Source of the DNA: Lutimonas halocynthiae | GTDB lineage: Bacteria > Bacteroidota > Bacteroidia > Flavobacteriales > Flavobacteriaceae | Length of the DNA: 64,000 nucleotides | NCBI RefSeq assembly: GCF_030409835.1 | Contig: NZ_JAUFQO010000016.1 | Span: forward strand, 372,001 to 436,000 | Direction: 5' to 3' | Shown here: positions 57,189-64,000 of the stretch, one piece after another | How the letters are laid out: every line of letters begins with the position of its first letter | How positions within the stretch are numbered: position 1 is the stretch's first letter | The notes under the pieces: generated by a model | The model's input: the letters and a program-made list of their open reading frames with translations, nothing else | Databases searched by the model: none | What the model was told of the DNA's origin: nothing | Program-made: the position numbers and the translations under genes

Positions 57189-57328
57189 AGATATTTTTTT
57201 ATTTAATCCGCCGAAACTACAAAATAAAATATTGTTAAATGTTAGAATTAACCTAAAGTTTGACTTCGTTTTCTTTCAGCTGTAATTGACTGATATCATT
57301 GGTCAATGATCAAATTTAAATCCAGTTT

Positions 57329-58159
57329 CTAATTGACTGAAACTAAATTAACTTCAAAAACCAGCACGGAACCACCAGGAATATTCTGACTCCCAAACCT
57401 ACCATACGCTAAAGATGAAGGTATCAATAGTTTTCCCTTACCCCCTTCTTTAAAAAACTGAAGCCCCTCTATCCATCCAGGAATAAAATTGTTCAGTTGT
57501 GTGGTGATACCATTTTCATCGCTTTCGTCAAACACATCGCCATTCGTAAAATATCCTTTATAAGCAACTGTCACAGTTGATGTCTCTAAAGGGAAATCTC
57601 CATCTCCCTGTTCATCAATAACATAAAACAATCCTGAATCACTTTGAACAGCCTGTAAGTCGTTATCAGAAACATATGCTAAGATTTCAGATTTATTTTC
57701 AGCGACATAATCTATCAATTCAACTTCGAAAATAATAACAGAGCCAGCAGGGATTTCACCATAATCGTTACTTCCATAAGCCAAATGTGCCGGAATTAGC
57801 AACATACCGCTTCCGCCTTCGTTAAAAAATTGCAGGCCTTCTACTAAACCTGTTATTTCAGATTGTAAATTAATTGAGACCCCTTCTTCATTATTCTCTA
57901 AAAGAACTTTGCCATCAGTTAGCATCCCTTTATAACGCAATGAAACATCCGAGGTTATCGTAATTTCCGTCCCCTCACCTTGCTCATCTACCACATAATG
58001 CAGGCCTGATCCTGTAGCCTTGGCATCCAAATTGTTTTGACGAATGTATTCTTGTATTTCTCTTTCGTTTTCTGCTTTGTAATCAACTGATATAGACTCT
58101 TCGTCATCATTACACGATATAAAAAGAAGAACAAAAAAGGCAATAAAAAATGGTTTCAT
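57329..58159 (-). CDS. Double-domain FKBP-type peptidyl-prolyl isomerase lipoprotein
   Basis: 276 residues. The same signal peptide as the downstream paralog (MKPFFIAFFVLLFISC) leads to two FKBP domains (about 45-150 and 165-276). The second is closest to the one-domain paralog (VAYKGYFTNGDVFDES, FIPGWIEGLQFFKEGGKG). The first has substitutions in the active site (RYKGMLTDGKVLLENNE), where the usual Phe-Asp is Leu-Leu, so it is probably not catalytic but may bind clients. The linker duplicates the N-terminal helix motif (AENKSEILAYVSDNDLQA). Confidence 0.9.
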   Translation of the reverse strand: MKPFFIAFFVLLFISCNDDEESISVDYKAENEREIQEYIRQNNLDAKATGSGLHYVVDEQGEGTEITITSDVSLRYKGMLTDGKVLLENNEEGVSINLQSEITGLVEGLQFFNEGGSGMLLIPAHLAYGSNDYGEIPAGSVIIFEVELIDYVAENKSEILAYVSDNDLQAVQSDSGLFYVIDEQGDGDFPLETSTVTVAYKGYFTNGDVFDESDENGITTQLNNFIPGWIEGLQFFKEGGKGKLLIPSSLAYGRFGSQNIPGGSVLVFEVNLVSVN

Positions 58160-58163
58160 ATTT
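58100..58163. repeat. 64-base duplicated segment, copy 2
   Basis: Identical to 57125-57188. It covers the start, signal-peptide codons and leader of the double-domain FKBP gene. Confidence 0.9.
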
Positions 58164-58285
58164 CAATTTTTTTTAATTATGGCGGCAAATATACTTAATT
58201 GTATTTGTTGTTAATTAAAATTTGCGTTAAAATAAACACAAGATTATTTATAGTCTCCAAGTGATATCTCTTACATTAGCTATTC

Positions 58286-59101
58286 ATGGATTTAACAGAT
58301 AAAAACATACAACTGCAATATCAAGGATATGTGAACACGCCCTTATTATGGCAGCTTAATTCGCTTTATGGCTTGAAGCAGTTTGAGTTTTCTGAATCTT
58401 CAAAACAGATATTTCCAGATAGTATTCCTGAAAGGATGCGACTTGGAAATCGAGTAGAGAAATTTGTTTATCATGATTTGAGACATAACCTGAATATTGA
58501 GATGCTGCTTGAAAACCAACAAATTCAGGATGGGAAGCTTACCATAGGTGAGTTAGACTGTGTTTTAAAACAAGACCACCTTCCGATTCATCTGGAAATT
58601 GTCTATAAATTTTACCTGTATGATCCTGAAGTAGGCAGTTCTGAACTTGAGCACTGGATCGGGCCGAACAGAAATGATACCTTGCTCAAGAAGCTCAATA
58701 AATTAAAGCATAAACAGTTGCCGCTACTTCACAATAGGCATACAAAAGAAGTTTTGAATAAAGTGAATCTGCTGGCTGATGAGATTAATCAAAGAGTCTA
58801 TTTTAAGGCTCAGTTATTTGTGCCTTATCAGGCACATGTTGAATTCGATCAATTAAATGAGCAGTGTCTAAAAGGTGTTTATATTCATGCCTCAGAAATT
58901 GAACAACTATCAGGTTGTGAATTCTTTATCCCAACTAAGGTTGATTGGCTTCAAGAAGCCAGACCTGAGGTTGATTGGATGCCTTTTATTAATTTCAAGG
59001 AACTTATCAAGCCTATATTACATGAAAAAAGAGCTCCCTTGTGTTGGATAAAATTCCCGGATGGTAAACTTCAGAAATTTTTCGTGGTTTGGTGGAGCTA
59101 A
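58286..59101 (+). CDS. DUF1853 family protein (PD-(D/E)xK-like fold)
   Basis: 271 residues, soluble. The motif GELDCVLKQDHLPIHLEIVYK, with Glu, Asp and Glu-x-x-Lys spacing, resembles the PD-(D/E)xK nuclease core of the DUF1853 family. Further typical segments are EHWIGPNRNDTLLKKLNKL and HKQLPLLHN. Family members are of unknown role. It is transcribed divergently from the FKBP genes and converges with the oxidoreductase gene. Confidence 0.85.
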   Translation: MDLTDKNIQLQYQGYVNTPLLWQLNSLYGLKQFEFSESSKQIFPDSIPERMRLGNRVEKFVYHDLRHNLNIEMLLENQQIQDGKLTIGELDCVLKQDHLPIHLEIVYKFYLYDPEVGSSELEHWIGPNRNDTLLKKLNKLKHKQLPLLHNRHTKEVLNKVNLLADEINQRVYFKAQLFVPYQAHVEFDQLNEQCLKGVYIHASEIEQLSGCEFFIPTKVDWLQEARPEVDWMPFINFKELIKPILHEKRAPLCWIKFPDGKLQKFFVVWWS

Positions 59102-59104
59102 TCA

Positions 59105-60073
59105 TTACAGTTTTAATACGGCACTGGCAACTTTATGGCCGCCGTCAACATAAGTATAAGCTTCTACAATCTCTGAAAATTTAAATCTTCTTCCGATTAC
59201 TGGTTTGATATGATCCAGTTCCACGAGTTCAGAGACAACTTTTAAATCTTCTTTTTTGAAAATTGCCACCCCGGCAACTACTTTTTTAGATCCTGAAATC
59301 GAAGTAGACATGACCTGGCTATATTCTTTTAATCCTGCTGCGGCCAATAAGATTGTTCCATTTTTATTCAAAGAGGCCTTACATTTTGAAAACTCAAGTT
59401 TACCGACGGTATCGTAAATAATATTATAGGTTTCAGGATTTTCTGTAAAATCTTCTTTCTTATAATCAATGACATGATCAGCACCCAGAGATTTGACTAA
59501 TTCAACATTCGAAGTACTACATACCCCGGTTACTTCAGCGCCAAAATATTTTGCCAATTGAACCCCATATACACCCAAGGCACCGGAAGCACCATTGATC
59601 AGAATTTTTTGTCCTTTCTTGATTTTTCCAAAATCCCTGAGATATTTTAAGGAGGTCAATGCACCAAATGGTATCGATGATGCTTCTTCATGAGAGACCT
59701 TTTCCGGCTTATGAACTATTGCCCCATTCTCTTTGATCACGAGATACTCGGCGTGACATCCGAATCCTTCCTTTGATCCGAAAACGGCATCGCCTTTGCT
59801 GAACGCTGTTACCTTGCCCCCCGATTCTTCTACTATTCCCGAAAACACTACACCCAAAACAGGGTTTTTAGGACCTTTAAATCCAAACATTAGCTTTGTT
59901 ATAAATTTAAATCCAAAGGGGACGTTCAAACCTCTGATTCTTGCATCTCCTGAGGTTACAGGTGTTGCTAGAACCTTTACAAGAACTTCATTTTCTTTTG
60001 GAATAGGCTTCTCGATCTCCTGAATTGTAGCTACTTCAGGAGGACCATATTTCTTTGTAATAATGGCTTTCAT
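59105..60073 (-). CDS. NAD(P)H-dependent quinone oxidoreductase-like MDR protein
   Basis: 322 residues from ATG 60073 (MKAIITKKYGPPEVATIQEI, the usual zeta-crystallin-like start). A 19-codon upstream extension lacks homology. GroES-like domain: VLVKVLATPVTSGDARIRG, GVVFSGIVEESGGKVTAF. Rossmann: ILINGASGALGVYGVQLAKYFG. There is no zinc-site Cys cluster. It probably reduces quinones or enones with NAD(P)H. It is divergent from the transporter gene with a 100-base gap. Confidence 0.9.
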   Translation of the reverse strand: MKAIITKKYGPPEVATIQEIEKPIPKENEVLVKVLATPVTSGDARIRGLNVPFGFKFITKLMFGFKGPKNPVLGVVFSGIVEESGGKVTAFSKGDAVFGSKEGFGCHAEYLVIKENGAIVHKPEKVSHEEASSIPFGALTSLKYLRDFGKIKKGQKILINGASGALGVYGVQLAKYFGAEVTGVCSTSNVELVKSLGADHVIDYKKEDFTENPETYNIIYDTVGKLEFSKCKASLNKNGTILLAAAGLKEYSQVMSTSISGSKKVVAGVAIFKKEDLKVVSELVELDHIKPVIGRRFKFSEIVEAYTYVDGGHKVASAVLKL

Positions 60074-60173
60074 AATCCTTTGACGTCTGGTAAGTGTTTT
60101 TGTTACAACCATATCCCATGATATTTTCATTTAAATTAGTAAATTACTCATCCAAACTGATTGGGTCCTATTT

Positions 60174-62366
60174 ATGATCAACGAACCAAAAACCATTAAA
60201 AAATTCGGAACCTTTGGAGGTGTTTTTACGCCTACCCTACTCACCATATTAGGGGTGATCATGTACCTGCGTTTGGGCTGGGTAGTGGGGAATGCCGGCC
60301 TTCTCGGAGCCTGGTTAATCATTATTATTTCTTTTCTAATCACTTTATGTACAGCACTTTCGATGTCGGCGATAACCACAAACATACGGATTGGTGCCGG
60401 GGGTGCCTATGCCATTGTATCTCAAGCCTTAGGCCTTGAGGTTGGTGGTAGTTTAGGAATTCCGCGATACATTTCACAAGGCCTGGCCGTTACCATGTAT
60501 ATTTTTGGTTTCAGAGAAGGCTGGTTAGGTATTTTCCCCGAACACAATGCCTTTTTGGTTGATATTAGTGTATTTGTAATTCTCTATACCATAGCCTATA
60601 TCAGTGCAAACCTGGCCATTAAGACACAGTTTATCATTATGGCTATCATTGTCTTATCCTTGATCTCGATTGCCGTTGCAGCTTATGATGGTTCTATGAC
60701 CATTCCTACAAGTGAGGCATTAAGTTGGGGATCCTTCAAAGGATCCATAGAAAATGATTTTAGTGGCAGTAATTTCTGGATTGTATTTGCCGTATTCTTT
60801 CCGGCAGCCACGGGGATCATGGCCGGGGCCAATATGTCTGGTGAATTAGAATTTCCAAAAAAGAGTATTCCCAGTGGAACCCTTTGGGCCATTGGCGTCA
60901 GTTTTGTGATTTATATGGTACTTGCCTTCTGGATTGCACGAAGTGCGACTGAAAATGAACTACTAAATGATTATTATATCATGGTTGATAAGGCCTTTTT
61001 TGGCCCGCTGGTTATTGCCGGAATCCTGGGAGCAACTTTTTCGTCAGCTTTGGCTTCGATTGTCGGTTCCTCTAGAATTCTTTTTGCCATGGGTGAACAT
61101 CAGGTACTGCCCTATTCTAATTTTTTAAAGGGTCAAAGTAAAAATGGTCAGCCCAGAAATGCCATGATCGTTACGGGTATACTCATCTTTTCAACCTTGC
61201 TGTTAAGAAATATTAATGCTGTTGCTCCTTTGGTTACACTGTTTTTTCTCATCACATATGCCATGATCAATATTGTAGTGATCATCGAGCAAAACCTCGG
61301 ATTGATCAGTTATCGTCCGGTATTTAAGATTCACAGGTGGGTACCATGGTTCGGATTGTTTTCGTCTGTATTTGCGATGTTTATCATAAATCCTGCCGTT
61401 AGTTTGATCTCTATCATGATCGTTTTAATGGTGTATTGGTATCTCCAAAGACAAAACCTGGAAACACCCTTCGAGGATGTTAGATCAGGTTTATTTGTTT
61501 CCTTTGCCGAATGGGCTGCCAAACATACATGGGGCATGAAAAATATGCAGCAAAGGGCATGGAAAGCCAATTTGATGGTTCCCGTAAGAGATATCAGTGG
61601 TTTAAAAGGAAACTTTGAGTTTTTAAGAAATATTGCCAAACCCAAAGGCTCTATCAAATTATTAGGAATAGAACCTTTTTCAGCCTCGAGCTCCCTGGCC
61701 TCAGAGTTAGAAGCCATTTCAGCTGCATTCAGACAAAAAGAAGTGTTTTCATCTTCTTCGGTCATCCATACCCAGGAATTTGCCAAGGGTATTAATTATG
61801 GGAATCAGGCCCTTCAAGGAGCCTTTTTCAGGCCCAATATTGTCTTTTTGAATTTGCAGGACCACGATAATTATGAAACCGAACTCAGGCCGGTTATGAA
61901 AGAGTGTATTAGGTTAGAAATTGGTGTTTTGTTGTATTTATCTCACCCTACAGCCTTATTAGGGCAGCGTAATACCATTAATGTATGGGTAAGTGACAGG
62001 CGTGGTAACTGGAATTTAGGATGGGATATCGGAAATCTAGATCTTTCGATACTAGTGGCTTATAAACTGAAAATGAATTGGGGCGCACGTATCAGGCTCA
62101 TCACAGTGGTCAATAATCCGGATGAAGAAGAGAATGCGAAAGAATTCCTAAATACTTTAACGAGTCTGGCTCGATTGCCGCAAACCATGACCGAAGTGTA
62201 TGTTGGCGATTTCTATACAGTTGTGAAAAATGCCCCAAATGCCGATCTCAATATTTTTGGTATGGATGAGGATCTCAAGTTTGAGTTTGTGAAAGAAATG
62301 TCACATAAAACAAAAAGTTCTTGTCTTTTTGTAAGGGATTCGGGTCATGAGAGTATTTTAGCTTAA
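60174..62366 (+). CDS. SLC12-type cation-chloride cotransporter-like permease (APC superfamily)
   Basis: 730 residues. The first 450 hold about twelve helices: FGGVFTPTLLTILGVIMYLR is the hallmark SLC12 start, then GAGGAYAIVSQALGLEVGGS and FFPAATGIMAGANMSGELEF. The C-terminal 280 residues are soluble (FEFLRNIAKPKGSIKLLGIE ... VLLYLSHPTALLGQRN), as in Na-K-Cl cotransporters and bacterial homologs. It should move cations with chloride or amino acids. No partner gene is adjacent. The ion cannot be told from sequence. Confidence 0.9.
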   Translation: MINEPKTIKKFGTFGGVFTPTLLTILGVIMYLRLGWVVGNAGLLGAWLIIIISFLITLCTALSMSAITTNIRIGAGGAYAIVSQALGLEVGGSLGIPRYISQGLAVTMYIFGFREGWLGIFPEHNAFLVDISVFVILYTIAYISANLAIKTQFIIMAIIVLSLISIAVAAYDGSMTIPTSEALSWGSFKGSIENDFSGSNFWIVFAVFFPAATGIMAGANMSGELEFPKKSIPSGTLWAIGVSFVIYMVLAFWIARSATENELLNDYYIMVDKAFFGPLVIAGILGATFSSALASIVGSSRILFAMGEHQVLPYSNFLKGQSKNGQPRNAMIVTGILIFSTLLLRNINAVAPLVTLFFLITYAMINIVVIIEQNLGLISYRPVFKIHRWVPWFGLFSSVFAMFIINPAVSLISIMIVLMVYWYLQRQNLETPFEDVRSGLFVSFAEWAAKHTWGMKNMQQRAWKANLMVPVRDISGLKGNFEFLRNIAKPKGSIKLLGIEPFSASSSLASELEAISAAFRQKEVFSSSSVIHTQEFAKGINYGNQALQGAFFRPNIVFLNLQDHDNYETELRPVMKECIRLEIGVLLYLSHPTALLGQRNTINVWVSDRRGNWNLGWDIGNLDLSILVAYKLKMNWGARIRLITVVNNPDEEENAKEFLNTLTSLARLPQTMTEVYVGDFYTVVKNAPNADLNIFGMDEDLKFEFVKEMSHKTKSSCLFVRDSGHESILA

Positions 62367-62393
62367 AACGCTATAAAAGTGGCTCCTCACTTC

Positions 62394-64000
62394 TTATTTA
62401 TTAAACCAATAGACAAGTTTGACCGTTAAAGATTGAGTTGTTTCTGTATAAGGAGGTAGTTCATCGTTATAAGTATATACTATGAATAGATCAGATGCAG
62501 GCTGGTACCTCCATTGAAAACGTGAATTCAGATTAAAATTTTTGGACTGTTCATTATACTGAAACAGGGTAGCAAAAAACAGTTTATTGGTAAAAGTAAT
62601 ATCTGCTTTAGCACCTATTAGCCAAAAGTCAGTTGTATTCCAAGGTGCAGGCATCTCAATATTATTATAGCTAATTACCGAACTAAGACTCACATAGGGT
62701 TGAAACCTATAACCCAACTCGTTATTGATGCTAGTCCATGAACCGTCTTGATAATAGCCTCCAAATCTGGTTCCGATGCTATAAGTAAACATACTTTGCG
62801 GCTTTGAATTGTAATTCATTCTCAAAGCATTCCAATGGTGTTTTGAACCAGCCGGTAATTCTGGTTTACCAGTACCTGTAGGATCGAAAGGTTCAAGGAG
62901 TTCAACATATTCATCGATAAAGGTCAAACGAAATGAACTTCGATTTCTGAAATTGAAATAGTATTGAAGTAAATTTAAATAGTCGGTATTCTTTAAATCT
63001 TCATCGAAGTAAAAAATACTGGTCCATTTTGGGCCATGACTTAAAAGCGTGTTATTCTTTTCAGGATAAAACAAATAGCCTACAAAAGGATTCGCTTTGA
63101 AATAGCCCGTTCGAGGCACAAAACCTACCTCAGCTCGATAATCATCGGCTACATATTCTTCCTTAAAGCCAAAGTTCCAGTTTTGTGTTTTGTATTCAAT
63201 ATTAGCCGCTTGTGAAAATCCATTACCTTCATCATCAGGTGAGAATGATTTAAAAACAAAAGCCTTACCCGTCCATAAATTATTGTAGGAGGCCAGGTTA
63301 TATTCCAGTCCCAGATTTCGGTTGAACTTAGGGTATAATTCTCTGTACTCTTCTGTATCCATGGGATAAGATGTAGATTCCTTGTTTACAAACATCAGCC
63401 CGATACTAGATTGACTGAACACTTTTCTCTGAAACGTTAGTGCTGCAAAATTCTGACTTGGCAAACCTGTTTCTTCATCACTGGCTGTCTGCATATCCAT
63501 GAGGCCCATACGCCAGTTTTCATTCAAATTACCACTTACCCTTACCCCAGCATGAATGGGTACATCCAATCCAATTCTCCTTGAGAAAAACGGTCTGATA
63601 TTAGCATAACCAAAACTGGCAAACAAATCAGCATTTTCAAGAAAGAACTGTCTTTTTTCAGGATAAAATAATTCGAAGCGATCAAGATTAACAATTTGCT
63701 GGTCTACTTCAACTTGTGAAAAATCAGGGTTAATTGTCAAATCGAGGTTTAATGATGAAGTCAAGGCAAATTTTACATCACCTCCTATTTTGGTTTCGTA
63801 ATCTGTTTTATTACCATCTATATTATCAGCATTGACACTTCCTAAAACATAAGGAATTAAAGAGAAATTTACACCTGTAGGTGGTGGTGCTTCATCCCAA
63901 ACTAAAACACCTGAATAGGCCAGAGTGGATGTTGAAAATTGTCTTGGAACAGGGGTCCAGCTCGATTTTTCACTAGTTTTAAGGTCAAGTCTGCTGAAGT
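62394..64000 (-). CDS. DUF5916 outer-membrane protein with carbohydrate-binding N-terminus (partial at window end)
   Basis: The visible frame runs from the stop at 62394 to the window edge and gives about 535 residues; a TTG at 63764 is internal. The motif GGDVKFALTSSLNLDLTINPDFSQVEVD, covering 63690-63775, is the DUF5916 signature. The C-terminal half has alternating strands ending in TQSLTVKLVYWFNK, with a terminal aromatic consistent with an outer-membrane beta-barrel. Full-length relatives of about 730-880 residues carry a CBM9-like domain at the N-terminus, here outside the window. Confidence 0.9.
   Translation of the reverse strand, partial: FSRLDLKTSEKSSWTPVPRQFSTSTLAYSGVLVWDEAPPPTGVNFSLIPYVLGSVNADNIDGNKTDYETKIGGDVKFALTSSLNLDLTINPDFSQVEVDQQIVNLDRFELFYPEKRQFFLENADLFASFGYANIRPFFSRRIGLDVPIHAGVRVSGNLNENWRMGLMDMQTASDEETGLPSQNFAALTFQRKVFSQSSIGLMFVNKESTSYPMDTEEYRELYPKFNRNLGLEYNLASYNNLWTGKAFVFKSFSPDDEGNGFSQAANIEYKTQNWNFGFKEEYVADDYRAEVGFVPRTGYFKANPFVGYLFYPEKNNTLLSHGPKWTSIFYFDEDLKNTDYLNLLQYYFNFRNRSSFRLTFIDEYVELLEPFDPTGTGKPELPAGSKHHWNALRMNYNSKPQSMFTYSIGTRFGGYYQDGSWTSINNELGYRFQPYVSLSSVISYNNIEMPAPWNTTDFWLIGAKADITFTNKLFFATLFQYNEQSKNFNLNSRFQWRYQPASDLFIVYTYNDELPPYTETTQSLTVKLVYWFNK

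Noticed and set aside
63764-63764. TTG start of the last gene
   Set aside because: The frame is open and homologous upstream to the window edge, so the TTG is an internal leucine codon.
1-64000. Prophage, transposon or plasmid genes
   Set aside because: No integrase, transposase, relaxase, capsid or replication genes are seen; gene content and promoter type are uniform across the window.

Overview
This is an AT-rich chromosomal window from a member of the Bacteroidota, most likely a marine Flavobacteriaceae. The gene content fits: DUF4252 and DUF5916 proteins, LytS/LytTR signalling, surface-type lipoproteins, many M1/M14/S41 peptidases, a fused ABC-permease/M1 aminopeptidase, and fused alpha-beta 2-oxoacid dehydrogenase E1. 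The promoter grammar fits as well: exact TAnnTTTG boxes (the Bacteroidota -7 element) occur before many genes and before both tRNAs, and Shine-Dalgarno sequences are scarce. Everything looks like host chromosome. I see no phage, plasmid, transposase or CRISPR.

Layout. 1-6.4 kb: end of a cupredoxin-like protein, a pirin, and small hypothetical or membrane proteins, with an orphan QueC-like PP-loop protein. 6.5-6.7 kb: tRNA-Leu(GAG) and tRNA-Lys(TTT), each with its own promoter. 6.8-12.6 kb: shikimate kinase, a four-gene minus-strand operon (S41 peptidase, S4/Hsp15-like protein, TPMT-like methyltransferase, phosphoribosyltransferase) and an ECF sigma/anti-sigma/DUF4252 operon. 12.7-19.7 kb: secreted M1 aminopeptidase, an XRE regulator facing an M14 metallopeptidase across an array of palindromic operators, an Lrp/AsnC regulator and the E1 fusion. 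19.8-27.5 kb: lipocalin-like and OmpA lipoproteins, a MobA-like nucleotidyltransferase, a TauE/SafE permease, and a sugar locus (GPH symporter plus GH94 phosphorylase, then a DUF1080 protein). 27.6-32.7 kb: an SRAP protein beside a DnaQ-like exonuclease/GIY-YIG fusion, a small CPXCG protein, a Bcr/CflA-type exporter and a secreted alpha/beta hydrolase.

32.7-34.1 kb is a 1.3-kb gene-free block. It holds four tandem structured repeat units built from exchangeable 5' and 3' halves, followed by a long imperfect hairpin. This is the most unusual object in the window.

34.1-41.1 kb is a redox/electrophile-stress region. A TetR-controlled operon carries an SDR-like protein, an MDR reductase, a YqhD-like alcohol dehydrogenase and a DJ-1/PfpI protein. 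A convergent operon carries MsrB, MsrA, a Grx-Grx-thioredoxin reductase triple fusion and a monothiol Grx-like protein, so the methionine sulfoxide reductases may be encoded together with their electron supply. 41.5-48.1 kb: a degenerate stand-alone DEAD-box RecA1 domain, a ThiE/TenI-like protein, a lipoprotein with a heavy-metal-binding domain and three metallothionein-like repeats, a giant AsmA-like protein and a probable pseudo-esterase with TPRs. 48.2-54.8 kb: ABC ATPase and permease-M1 fusion, divergent from a LytS/LytTR two-component system. 54.9-64 kb: cold-shock protein and fatty-acid desaturase (without a normal start codon), duplicated FKBP lipoproteins, a DUF1853 protein, an NAD(P)H oxidoreductase, an SLC12-like transporter, and a DUF5916 outer-membrane protein cut by the window edge.
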